From positions 186,001-250,000 of the forward strand of contig JASKOT010000014.1 of assembly GCA_032158125.1 (NCBI GenBank): a stretch of 64,000 nucleotides of DNA. Reading direction: 5' to 3'. The notes below the pieces were generated by a model. That model saw nothing but the letters and a program-made list of their open reading frames with translations. It was not told the origin of the DNA and searched no databases. This document shows, piece after piece, positions 10,769 through 21,691 of the stretch (position 1 is its first letter; every line of letters begins with the position of its first letter). The DNA is from Papiliotrema nemorosa (Eukaryota; Basidiomycota; Tremellomycetes; Tremellales; Rhynchogastremaceae). The translations under genes were made by a program, and so were the position numbers.

Positions 10769-11502
10769 TCACAGCTTCGCAGTAGTCGTGGAAGCATAAG
10801 CCTCGGTGTATTTGACCATTTGAAACTCTTTATGTTTGAACCCGCATTTCTCATAGAACGCTAGAGTACCTATCAGCACCCATCTTGACCGATCCCAGAC
10901 AGACTCAGGACTCACGAATGTTATCTCTTGAACAATCCAATATGATCTTATAACATCCCATTCTCTCTCCTACTCCACTGAGCGCATGGATCATTCTCAA
11001 TCCCAACTTCTTCCCTTGAACAGATTTCGATACGGCTATATCTTCTATATGGCCAATCACCCCTGCTCCACGCAAGAATTTCCTCTCGAGAATGATCGAT
11101 CCGGAAGCTACGATTTTGGAGGTGGGTTTGTGGAGAATGACGATAATGAAGTATGTCGATGGACAGGATTTCATCTCGTTGAATACGCCTTTGGGTCAGT
11201 CTTGGCACAACACTCATGGTTTTACGCATGGATGTAGGGGTATGCGATGCAGTCGAGGTTGGAGGAAGAGCCGGACAAGTACTCACGGGTGTAAGTCTGA
11301 GGAGTGAGAGTAGGCGCTACGGTCAAAACAGACAGGATCTCTAGGTGATTCCTGGTATGATCGTCAGCCACCAACGGGCGAACCTGTCATCAGCTCATCT
11401 CGACACCTCCTCATATCTGCTCACCTCGTATTCCTCCCCCAGTTGTTGCTGAATCTCATCAGGTATCAGAACCGGATCGAAGAGATAGTCTAACCTCGCC
11501 AT
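10769..11502 (-). CDS. GNA1: Glucosamine-6-phosphate N-acetyltransferase
   Basis: Exons 11425-11502, 11287-11383, 10916-11188 and 10769-10869 encode 182 aa. Gna1 transfers acetyl from acetyl-CoA to glucosamine-6-phosphate, a step to UDP-GlcNAc for chitin, N-glycans and GPI anchors. GNAT-fold signatures are clear: an N-terminal HLEILSVLTVAPTLTP segment, IIVILHKPTSKIVASGSIILERKF, the GHIEDIAV motif, the acetyl-CoA loop QGKKLGLRMI, CYKIILDC, and FYEKCGFKHKEFQM at the end. Intron 11384-11424 must be spliced with the CAG before GTTCGC for the frame to fit. Intron 11189-11286 is relatively long (98 nt) and uses an AAG acceptor. The protein is essential in characterised fungi. Confidence 0.95.
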
Positions 11503-11718
11503 GTTAAGAGATGGAGACAGCTGAAAGACAGGTGAAAAGGAGAGGTGGAAGGTCAAACGTTGAAAGGTGGAAATTACGCTTGCTCGCTCGCCCAACCTGA
11601 AACATGGCCATCCGATTCACCCATTTCAGTCCAACACCTGTCAAGACCGCAGACCATCACCTCGTCATGCATCGTAAAATCTCGTGTATGTCCGTACAAC
11701 GTGTTTGACACGGGCCCT

Positions 11719-14700
11719 CTACTTGCGAGCCTTGACGGTCCCATTGAGCAGCTTCTCCAACATATCCTCTATCCTCTTCTGACCCTCTTCAATCGCCTCC
11801 AACCTTTCCCTCCACCCTGCATCCTCTTCGTCCCGCTTGATGACGCTCCCGCCCATGTCCGACTCTCTCGCCTCGAGATCTGATGCTTTCCCGATGAATC
11901 CACTACCCGTCATCGTGGCAGTAGTAGGCACCGCACTGGAGCTCCCATCTCGCAAGGGGAAGGGCATCCCACCTCGTCGGCTGCCTGTCGGTGCAGGAGA
12001 GCCAGGTCGAGAAGTTGCAGGGGTACGATGTGGGGTGACGAATGACAATTTCTTTCCCTCTTCGATCGGGGGAATGAACGGCTGAGGTATCGGTCGCTTG
12101 GGTAATTCTTCGGGTTCAGGTTTTGGCAGAGGTTTCGGAGCGGCAGGTTGAGAATCAGTCCGTTTATGATACATGGCCCGGCCTCTCGGCGAGACTAAGC
12201 TGGCCAGCATAGGTTGCGACTGCGAAGCCGGCATCGCCAGTCCGATCAGACTCTGTCGTCGTTCCCGGAGTCGGTCAATCACCTCGGTTTGATCACCTGA
12301 AGCTCTAACAAACAACCTGGCCAGCGGACTGGGCTCGTGGATCGACGAGTTTCTCCTAGGCCGAAAGGCGGGCAGATCTCGCACGGGAAGGACTGCAGCG
12401 GCGGGGGAGCCAGACCGAGATGAAGTAGATGGCATTGAATTGCGTCGGTCACGTTTGACAGCGCTTTCAGTCTCGCGAGAAAAGTGAACCGCCGATGGGG
12501 AAGCGGTTAGCGGGGCGGTGTTGGGTTGTGCATATAGCGTGTCATTGTGCTGGTCTTTGTCAGGTGATTCGGCGGTGAAGTCCTCCTCGTCGAAAGCGGG
12601 CGGCAACTGCAGATCATCTTCTGCGTCATCATCCCAACCACGGTAGAACGATCCGACCTCTCGCTCAATCTCAAACACCATGTCAAAGTCGTGCCTGGAT
12701 CCAAAGTTGTCAAAGCCAGCTACAATTAGCTTCCTCGAGGATCGAGACTTACCAGCTGCTTTGAGTTTTCTTGGGAGGCTGCCAATGTATCTTTCGACAA
12801 AGTCGCCTAGGCGCTCCATCAAGCTCGACTCGCTGTACTGCTGCCTTTCGTAGAGGGCGATGGCAACCAGAACAGGGAAGTTGGACGCCCGGATCATGAA
12901 GACTGCTGTTAGCTTTGGCGCAAGAGTCGACTCACCATTCAGCTTGTGAAACCATCGAGGGTTCAAGATGTAGCTCATGGGCAGCATGACAATGACAGCG
13001 ACAATGTTGAATGGGAGCTGGTAGCTAAACACAGCGTCTGATCTTCAGTGTCTCACAAGAGTGCTCGTTCTGCACTGACCTGATTTAGACCCCTCGATCG
13101 TGGAGACGGCTTTACGGAACATTGACTGAACATCAGAAACCTGTCCGGGTTGGTGACTTACCTCTGCAGCGGCATCTGCATTGATGATAGCAAAGGTATT
13201 GCCCAAAATGGCCACGAGCACCGTCAAGAGCAGTGTATTCGATAACAGGGCGTAGATAACAATCACGATAGGTCCAAGAAATGGGTGTAGGTCGTCTGGT
13301 GCCATCAACAAGGTGACTCGACGGCTCCTACGACTTACGAGCGTTCTCAAAACCAGACGCGTCGAGACCAAAGTATACTTCCAACAACCACCACCCAATC
13401 GTGGACAGTTCAAAGCTTCCACGTAAGCTCTTGCGCTCGGGCCACCGTGCTAACGCCAGCTTACCGTCCTTGACCAAGGGTGAACAGTGCGTATAAGAAC
13501 CCTGTTTGTAAGACGTACGACATGATGGGTTCCACGATACGCACCAAGGAAGCAGAAGATCCCAATACTCATCAGGACTGGATACTTAGCTCTGAGTTCG
13601 AGTTCTCGTGAGAAACTGACAGAAGAATTCAGTCAACATCGACCGGATACTGAGAACCATCAGATTGTTTGCCAAAGTCACGAAAGCCAATCGAGGGAAG
13701 ATCAATACCGCCCCTGGCATCAGCTCAGTCAAAGAGGCTTTCTCACCAATTGCCAGCCAGTCCGCGCCAAGTGATAGAGCTTCCGCATTGTGATAGTGAA
13801 AGCCATATGATCGCGCGCCAAGGTAGACAAAGTAGATGATCATGAAGACAAAGTCGAATCCATTGACCAGGGAGCTGCTAAACACTGCCGTCAGCACAAG
13901 CGCATGAATCTCGATCTCACCTTTGAGACCCCTTTCTCTAATCGTCGCGAGCTTGTCCAGTGAATAGGCTGCCGAGTTAGTAATCACCGTCCATGACAGA
14001 AAACGGAAGCTCACCCAGGGCATAGATGATGAAGATCAACTCTCTCCAGTTGAGCTGCTCATCGTCGATCCCCTCAACTGCGACAACGTATAGGATGAAG
14101 AGGATGACAAAATTGGTGTATTCCAAGAACGACCGGACTTTTGGAACTTTCAGACTGACCGTCAGCTATAGTTTATGAAGAGTAGGAGGCAGCTGACCGA
14201 TAGTGGTCTAGTAGAGGCGCTTTGTGAGGGTTGTATATTTGAATGGGCTTCTTCTTGTAGTTCTATTCATCAGTTGAGCCCGACATCATTCGAATGACTG
14301 ACATCGGCGATAAGAGCATGCGAATTGACACCCGAGTAGATGATATGTCCAGACCAGATTCCTTCGATGACTTTCTGACAAGATGGACTCCGGATGAACC
14401 GTTTGGAGCTGCTGACAATGGCCATCTGCCGTGAGCTTCTTCGGAGCTCTGAAACGGCCTACTCACCTCCAGAGCGGTACCTCCTTCTGTGAGCACATCA
14501 TCGTCCCCTTCCTCTTTCGCTCTCTCGATAATCTCCTCTGAAGCGCCTTGGAACAGAGCCCAGGGGGTCAAAAGCACCATAGCAAGGGGTAAACTCCGCT
14601 CTGACCATCCTCCTATACATCAGCTCGAGCCATTATCAAGGCTTGCGTGAACTGACGCAAGACACGGATGGCTAAAATCTCGCATAGTGTAGCTCGGGAT

Positions 14701-15281
14701 AGGGACAAGGTGTTGATCGACAATTGAGCTGAGTCGCGGACAAATTGAACTTTGTTGAGCAAAAGACAGAAGACTGATTGTGAGCTGGCGTCTTGTGAGA
14801 AGCTATAATCTCACCTGTAGCTTGATTCTGCAGTGCTAGGTATTTCTCGGTTAGCGGTCTGAGCGTCAGGTCATCCCTCTTTCCGGATTGTGTCTTGAAC
14901 AAGATGGGGGAAATGAAATATGCCGAGGATGATAAGCTTGAGAAGAAGAGTGTTCACCTGATGATAGTGTATGTACAGTCGGGCGCGACAAGTTGATCGT
15001 GCGTCAAAGGCGTGTCTGCTGTGAGCGTCTCCCCAATGACTGAAGCACCAATACTTACCGATATGAGTCAGAATATCCACTCTGATGAGGTGGATGAGAG
15101 GATACACTTTGGTCTATGTGTGAGGTGTGAGAGAGCGCAGGAATCTCGCGGTCAAACGGCAACATACCTCGCTGAGAACTTTGGAAGAGGGTCCACAAGC
15201 TGAAGCGGGACCCAGCAATGGTGTCCTTTCTTCATCCAAATTCAGGGGAAACGGCGTCTCCCTTCCTCTTAGCACTGACAT
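11719..15281 (-). CDS. Yvc1-type vacuolar TRP cation channel
   Basis: Twenty exons encode 898 aa: 15168-15281, 15059-15113, 14958-15015, 14815-14858, 14657-14749, 14467-14612, 14303-14425, 14198-14262, 14015-14154, 13921-13968, 13747-13884, 13621-13713, 13545-13577, 13465-13501, 13339-13415, 13162-13295, 13080-13125, 12936-13037, 12753-12902, 11719-12719. The N-terminal cytosolic part carries TYTIIRPLTEKY; six or more hydrophobic helices follow (e.g. FVFMIIYFVYLGARSYGF, LIFPRLAFVTLANNLMVL, FLYALFTLGQG, FLGPIVIVIYALLSNTLLL, VLVAILGNTFAIINADA). The aromatic re-entrant region GFENA precedes the last helix, as in fungal TRPY channels that release vacuolar Ca2+ on hyperosmotic shock. The last exon is a 333-residue Ser/Pro-rich tail ending in a predicted coiled coil, longer than in yeast Yvc1 (about 675 aa). 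Introns 12903-12935 and 12720-12752 are both 33 nt and stop-free. Confidence 0.88.
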
Positions 15282-15548
15282 TACTACGCTCAATCTAGGA
15301 GGGCCATCGATAATCTAATGCAAATGTCGAGAAGAGGACAAGGGAGATGGAACACAACGACAAAATGCAAGATTACCGGAACGTTTCATAATCTCTTGAC
15401 GTCACGACTTTGCACTTGGCATGGGCAGGCAAATGGTAAACTTCTTGCATCTCGACTTGCTTCTGAGCATTATAAAATATGGAACAACGAGCTACTAGGA
15501 CCAAATTTCAGCCTATGATCATCTCTTCTGCTCATCCCTTGGAACCGC

Positions 15549-16539
15549 TTAACCCATGAAGGCCGGGTTGGAGTCCCAAGCGGAGAAGGGAGCGTTGAGG
15601 ATGGCGGGACCGGCAACAATGTTGTCGGGCGAGACCTCGGTAGCGTTGCCCGAAGTGGAGATGACGACGTAGTAGATGCCTTGCAAGTTGCTGGGGATGG
15701 TAGCCATGTCGTTCTCGTCCAATTGGCAAACGGCAGTACCGAGACCCGAGTAGAAGACGGCATAGTTTGTAGTGGTGTGAGAGTCGTCGAATGTGAATTG
15801 GACGTTGTCTCCGGGGTTACCAGTGACGGTCAAAGCTGGGAAGGCCTTGACTGGGAGGGCGGCGTTGGAGTCTGGGCAGCCAGTGATGAAGGCCGAGGCG
15901 ATGGTGTAGACCATGTCGAGACCGAGAGGGGTGTCGTATGGGCCAGACCAGGCGGGGCCAGATTGGACGGCAGAGTTCTCCCAAGCTTGGTGTCGAGCCT
16001 CGACAGAGAGGATCGAAGCAGCGACGGTGAGGTAGGTCTTGTCTTGAATGTATTGGGCCGCACCGGCGTAAGCGGACACACCGACGTTTTCGATGATCGA
16101 GGCGAGGCTGATGAACGAGGAGACATCGGTGTAAGGGCTGAGAGTGAGCTGGCATCTCCAAGGGACGGGGGAGAGGGCGGAGTTTACTTACAACTTGTAG
16201 GTACAAGCTTGAACGGCGTCACCTCCCAAAGCCCCAGACAGAAGCGAGACGTGGTCGGCTTCATGGCTGGCGATTTGGCTCAATCGACCTCGGACCCAGG
16301 CTGGGCATCCGGCATTGGCAAAGTCGTCCTCTGAGAATTGGGCCAAGGCATCGGCACTGACGTTAGTTTGATCTTGCCGCGGGGAGGGCTACTCACTAGA
16401 ATGACTTTTCCAGATTCTCAAGGGTGAGAGCGTACTGCAAGACTTGGGTGTCGGTGGGTCCGTCGGCTCGCTTGACGGCGGGCAGGGCAGAGGCACCGAG
16501 CATGGAAGCAAGGGCAAAGAGGGCAGTGAAGGACTTCAT
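15549..16539 (-). CDS. Secreted ferritin-like (Rds1-type) protein
   Basis: Exons 16397-16539, 16192-16356 and 15549-16137 encode 298 aa. A signal peptide (MKSFTALFALASMLGASA) is followed by a Kex2-like KR at about residue 24. The core matches the ferritin-like family of fungal Rds1 stress proteins. Candidate ligand residues sit in the expected four-helix pattern: Glu in ENLEKSFYADAL, the HEADHVSLL motif, Glu in IIENVGVSAYAGAA, and EARHQAW. The C-terminal third looks beta-rich. Homologues are stress or development induced and their chemistry is not settled. The upstream region has a TATA-like element about 98 bp away, consistent with inducible expression. No GPI signal is apparent; the protein ends NPAFMG. 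Confidence 0.85.
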
Positions 16540-16634
16540 TTTGGTAGTGCTGAGTGCTGAGTGGTAAACTTGGCAAGTTCAAGTGATAGAATGGAAAAGG
16601 GGATGAAGACGGATCCTCAGCGGTCTGCTCGACC

Positions 16635-16641
16635 TTATATC
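16635..16641 (-). promoter_or_regulatory. TATA-like element upstream of ferritin-like gene
   Basis: The minus strand reads GATATAAGG around this position, about 98 bp upstream of the start codon at 16539. The call rests on position and sequence only. Confidence 0.35.
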
Positions 16642-17085
16642 AGATTCCAGCGACCGTTTGGTCCACATGATCATGTCCTCGTCAAAGCTCGTACGATAAA
16701 TGGTATCTACCCAATCGAGCCGGTAATTACATGAGTCTCACTCATCGATGCGGTCATTGTGAAATGGGGGTGCGAGTACAACCCGGGTAGGGTGAAGGTT
16801 ACGAGCGGGTTGAGATCAGATAATCTAACTATTCCGGGCAAAGCAATCGCCGGTCAGAGTGGTTTATCACCCATTGTAGCAATGTGGGGCAAGTTGAGGC
16901 GGTGAGGGGGTGGTTGCAATATGACTAGTTACATGGTGACCCCCCTATCAAGCATTTAACCTCCCGGGAAGGAGGAATAGAGTAGACGTCTCTGTATGTA
17001 ACGATGAGTGAGACCTTTTGATCAAAAGTGGTGAAAGGGGATTCGACGCACTAGGCCGAGGCGGATTATTTCGGTAAATTAAATT

Positions 17086-17102
17086 GGGGGGGGGGGGGGG
17101 GG
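17086..17102. repeat. Poly-G tract (17 nt)
   Basis: An uninterrupted run of 17 G on the plus strand, followed by short A/G-rich sequence. The exact length may be affected by sequencing error. Confidence 0.8.
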
Positions 17103-17223
17103 AGAGGTGACGGGGGGGTATCAGTTGACTTTCCGGATGATCGAAAGGCGTGACGGCATATGCCTAAAAAGGGCAGATCTGTCCACATTCCTTGGAACTG
17201 GTAACGGAGTCCATTCCGGGAGA

Positions 17224-17237
17224 GGGGGGGGGGGGGG
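17224..17237. repeat. Poly-G tract (14 nt)
   Basis: A second G run about 120 bp from the first, in the same intergenic region. Confidence 0.8.
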
Positions 17238-18176
17238 ACTCCATATGTCACGTTGCAATCGTGAGACAGGCTTGATCGATGAATGACGTGGTGGGCCGAC
17301 GTTCCGGCGCCACCCATAATAGCCCATGTCTCGATGGGCTGCCGCTCTCTGGCCGATCTGCTTGTAGGATCATACCCATCGGCACACTCGGCAATCGACC
17401 ACAAAGTGGGACGATACTGCTAAAGACATGGACATGACATGAACACAAGGACCGACTGTTACGCCCAGAATCAACCGTTACAATTGCGGCAGGCGCGAGT
17501 GTTACGCGTGCAGCGAGAGCACACATAATTGGGCGACAGGCTCAACTTGGTCGCTCGCAGAGGCAGTGTATTGCTCGTGATCTAAGCTCGAGTCTGGTAT
17601 TTGCCATCAGCTTGGCGCTTCTCTCGCACGTGACTATTTCATGCACTTGGACCTTTCATCCTGAGTCTCCTCCCATGTACAAGTACTGGACAGGCGGAAA
17701 TACGACCTTGAGCACCCTTGCATGAGGCGACCACCCAACCAGGGATGCAGGCTACAAGCTTACTTCCGAAAGGTGTTAGGCGACGGCTAATTCCTCGAGT
17801 GGCAAATTGGGTTCTGTGAGGCGGGAGATCTCAAGGCAAGAGAGGGTTGCGAGAGATTGGAGAAAACCTCGTTGTACTCTACTAGGAGCCCGCCGCCCCC
17901 GTTGTCGATGGTGAGAGCGTAGATAAGCCCCATCCTCGATCCCATCTCCGCCGTTTTATCTTGCAAGCCCTTACCAAGAGAGATGTTCCTGATCAACGTA
18001 TATCCATGCAAAGGTATATATGCGCGTGTGGGCAGACTAGACTACCAGTACAACACCATCATGTTCCCGCCTACAGACCTTGGAGCGAGTCTGAAGCGAT
18101 CACTTATTCTCTAGCTTGCTCTATCCTTTATAATGATCTTTGCGCTACTAGGATGGGCCGTGTTTTCAGTGTGGCT

Positions 18177-19836
18177 TTACTTGACCCTCTTGCCCAATTC
18201 ACCCAGCTGCCTGCCGTCTTTACCCAGGCCATTGTCCTCTGGTGAAGGCATTTTCATCTGTTGGCTCTGGTACCCCGAGTATGGCGCGCTGTTCCCCGGA
18301 GTCTGAGGGGTCGGTGCCGGGGCGTATGTCTGTCCCTGGGGTGTTCTCTCATCGATGGCTAATCTAAGTGGAGGCAATGTCAACCCTCCTGGAGTGGTCG
18401 TCGGTGCAGACATGGGTTGGCCCGGTGCAATGCTGACTCCAGAGTTGAGGAGATTCGAGTCAACCGACATTTTCGGCGATTTCCCTCCCGAAGCATCTTG
18501 CGGGGGCATCAAATGCGAGGGTGCGGACTGATGTCGATCGTGTGTATACCCATCGCTCCGAAACTTGTCTTCCTGGTAACGGTTCATCCCGTCGTAATAT
18601 GTTGCGCTGTTTGAGGTGGGCATCTCGTCATAGAAAGGCTCGCGTTTGGGATATGTCCGCCCGTACTGATCATAGGCATACGCTTGTGAAGGGTACCGCC
18701 TGTCGTCAAAGAAGCCATCTTGAGGCGTGGCAGGCGCAGGAATTGGCAGTGTAGAAGAAGATGAAGCGGCAGAGGAAGGTTGAGCATAAGGTCGAGAGCG
18801 GGTCGGATCAAGATACGGGTTGTAACGTTCTTGCCCCGGTGGTACTGAATAAGGCGCAGCGTGCATCAAGGGTCGACCGTACATGTCCCGGTCGGTCGAT
18901 CCGGGCTGGGTTGGCGGAGTGTAGGGCTGTGGGTATCGCACTTGATTCTGCGAAGGGGAAGCTCGAGCAGTGTAAGCGTCGTGCTGAAGGCTTCGGCCGC
19001 GTGCTGCATCTACATCGGGCGAGGCGGTAGCGGTCATCGGGTTGGACTGCGCATGTCCAGGAGTAAAGCTGGTGGCACGTCGGGAGGCCGATTCTGGATC
19101 GCGACGATGTTCCCATTCGGGCCAAATACCTGGGGTGATCTTTATCGACGCGAGGAGCGGCAGTTGTTGTGGCAGCGGTAAAGGGTTGTTGGCATCCCCT
19201 TGGGGGTTATGCTAATATTAGTATGGTTCGCGATGTATTCTCACCTTGGAAGAGTACGCTACGACGTGAAACTTTTTAGCCTTTCCGGTGGACGGATGCG
19301 TCATGGTGGTCGAGTAGGTTTGCTTGATCAAGCTTTCAGGTTTCAATGCGGACCGTCCATAAGGTGCATAAGGGTGTCCACCGTTGTGCGGTCTCGGCGT
19401 GAATTCAGCCTGACCTCCAGAACCTCTCGAAGGCGGTGGTGATAGATTGTCCGATGACCTGACGTCAGTCGAAGCCGGGTGCGGGTCTGCCTCGACCAAC
19501 TCGGTGTAGACCAAGAATCCACCTCCTCCAACCCGCGAGGCGCCCCATCTTCTGCCATCGGTCCATCGCCTCATATTTGTCTCCTCTGGCGATCAGTAGG
19601 GCTCAGAACAGGAGGCTCACCTTCTTCCCACACCCAGACAGTCCCGGGACGTATCATGGACCTCTCATGACCAGTCAGACGACGTGTCACCCGAGGTACC
19701 AGGCCAAGACGGACCGCTTCAAGGATATGGATACTGTTGGTAAGCTCTATATTCTGCCAATAAGAACTCACGCGTCGGCTGGTGACTTGAGTGCGCAGAT
19801 CGCAGCTGGCTGCTGAGTCGATGTCGAGGGATACAT
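18177..19836 (-). CDS. WOPR-domain transcription factor (Wor1/Gti1/Pac2 family)
   Basis: Exons 19772-19836, 19621-19733, 19245-19585 and 18177-19211 encode 517 aa. The split WOPR DNA-binding domain is near the N-terminus. The first half (about residues 16-80) carries ILEAVRLGLVPRVTRRLTGH, ERSMIRPGTVWVWEE and RRWTDGRRWGASRVGGGGFL. The second half (about 135-173) carries LIKQTYSTT and KKFHVVAYSSK. The rest is long, Pro/Gln/Ser/Tyr-rich and likely disordered, typical of the family. WOPR proteins are master regulators of morphogenesis and development (Wor1 white-opaque switching, Pac2/Gti1, Ryp1; Liv3 in Cryptococcus). The ATG at 19836 is set by the frame across the first intron. Nearly 1.9 kb upstream is gene-free. 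Confidence 0.9.
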
Positions 19837-21350
19837 GGTTTGATATGTACCGGAACGGTGTGTTGAAGTAGCGAGTGAATGTCAAGCTTCAAAGTTAAGA
19901 GCGATATGGATTATGGGAGGGCGGAAGATGCGTTCCGGAGCGTATTGTGAATGAACGTTGAAACGATGGCCAAGAGAGGGTATGGGTAAAATATCCTTGA
20001 TCGAAGTGACGACCCAACAACTGGAAAAGGGATACTTTGGTCGTTCCTCTACGACTTTGTATTTATTATTCGGTACGCTTCGAGATTTAAACCACGAGTC
20101 TAAAAAACAACGATGATCAAGTCTAGACGGACCGGAAGTGGGACCGAACACGGATGGAGGGTAAAGAGGCAGTGCTGGAATTGGGGCAAAGAAAGAGATC
20201 TGCGCCAAAGAAAAAGAGATCTGGTAGTGTGTCGTAGGTAAAAGGGCCGAGGTTGAGTGCGAGCACCACCGAAGGTAAAATTAACGTTCTAGTCGGCGTC
20301 TCGGAGTACAGATGTCCGAGGGGAGTGAAGGCGAGTGTCGAGATGGACGAGTGACGTGTGGAAGTGAGGAGATCTCGTGGTGAGGAGGTTGTGAGATGAT
20401 GGTGGATGAGACGGTCGATGCAACACGCGGTGATCTTGTCTCTGATCTCTTTGATTGTCGAGTGCAAGGTTGGTATTGAGGTTAACAGAGAGAAGAGTAG
20501 AGAGAGTAAGAAAGATAACCTTGTCAAGGAAAGAACGACCAGGTGGTGGGTGGTAGGGTGGTTGGTGTCGGTCGACCAAAAACCGGTAGTTTCGATTTTG
20601 ACTTTTTATTCCTCAGGGGCGCGAAGGGGGGGGGGCCAGAGCAGAAGGAACGGGCGTTGCTAAAAAAGGTCAAAAAGGCTATGCATGCCCCTGGCGGATC
20701 AGCCGAGACTTGCAACAGTGACGGGATCAAACCGCATTCCTCTCGTCATCCGCCTACTCGCTTGGTCTGCCCATGTGCTGGGCCTGAACCACCACAGGTG
20801 AATAGTGCGGACAAAGCTTCCCCAAAGGGGGAATTTGATTTTATTGAGCAAAAGAGATCTGCTTTTCGAGTGGACGGCCTCACGTCATTAGCACCAAAGA
20901 ATGGGATTTCCTAATTAGAGAACAACCACGCTAACAACAGCCTCTGCCCTCACGCCGTTCAGCTTTTTGGGCCCGAAGGTTAACTCGGTTGAGCATTCAC
21001 CGAAAAGAAGCTTATCTCCGATCAGCCGCCCCGTCACCTGTCGGCTCTGCCCAAACCTTGGTCCCGGTCCCACCGGAGACCACTCTCTGTGCACATCGAG
21101 TCACTCGAACTTGTCCTGTCGAAGACTCACCTTGGAAGCTGCTTACCTGATGATCCTGTCGCACTCGTCAAGCGCCTCGTCTCATCCCCTTCATCCCCCG
21201 GTCCGAGGGGATTTCCATGCAGAGGACGGCAGAAACGCCGGTCACGACTCTCGGCGGATCTGCGGAGCTTCGCTATTCGGAACAGACTTGTATTTGCTTC
21301 CGATGGAGACGTGCGTTGCGTCGCGTGAGGTCTACGCCGCGGACGAACGT

Positions 21351-21388
21351 GCAAGATATGCAAGACACGCAGAACACGCAAGACACGC
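21351..21388. repeat. Short tandem repeat, ACACGCAAG-like units
   Basis: Imperfect repeats of a 9-10-bp unit (caagacacgc, agaacacgc, aagacacgc) follow one another. This is a minor low-complexity patch within the gene-free region. Confidence 0.5.
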
Positions 21389-21449
21389 TGATTTTACTGC
21401 CTGTGAAGGATGCAGATCCGGTCAGTGCCGTCATGCTCCATCTGACGCC

Positions 21450-21496
21450 CCCTTGATCCCTTGATTTCTTGATCCCTTGATCGTTCGATCCCTTGA
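21450..21496. repeat. Tandem TTGATCCC repeats
   Basis: Four or five degenerate copies of cttgatccc with spacers ttgatttc and gttcgatc. The GATC-containing unit is regular enough to be a tandem duplication product or a clustered binding site. Confidence 0.55.
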
Positions 21497-21691
21497 GCAA
21501 AGGGTGGCTTCAGGATGATCGGCTGAATAGAAAACACTCGATAAGCGAGACGCAAATGTCAAGCTTGAAGATTGTAAGGTGGAGGGCGTCATATATGCCT
21601 ACCCTGCGGCGCCGTTCAGATCCGTTCTTGCAAGTGTCATGAAGTGCATTCACTGGTCGTACTGTCATTGCTTGATATGAGATCCATCCGT

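Larger units (their letters stand above)
16540..18176. other. 1.6-kb intergenic region with poly-G tracts
   Basis: No coding region is supported here. The right part presumably holds the 3' UTR of the WOPR gene and the left part the promoter of the ferritin-like gene. It contains G runs at 17086-17102 and 17224-17237 and several GATC-containing palindromes near 17000-17030 (tttgatcaaaa). Short open frames around 17066-17526 are of low complexity and overlap the G runs. Confidence 0.45.
19837..21691. other. 1.86-kb gene-free region upstream of WOPR gene
   Basis: This stretch lies between the WOPR start codon and the 3' end of the GT32 gene, both on the minus strand. It shows CT-rich sequence on the minus strand near 20290-20530, numerous short ATG frames, two small direct-repeat patches (21351-21388 and 21450-21496), and no frame with splice support or family resemblance. 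It probably contains the WOPR promoter and a long 5' leader. A separate non-coding RNA cannot be excluded. Confidence 0.5.

Noticed and set aside
15681..16334. 217-codon plus-strand frame
   Set aside because: It is the antisense of the ferritin-like gene, which has a signal peptide, matching introns and family motifs on the minus strand.
20967..21464. 165-codon plus-strand frame in the WOPR upstream region
   Set aside because: Low-complexity Ser/His/Arg composition, competing frames on both strands, no family signal and no splice support.
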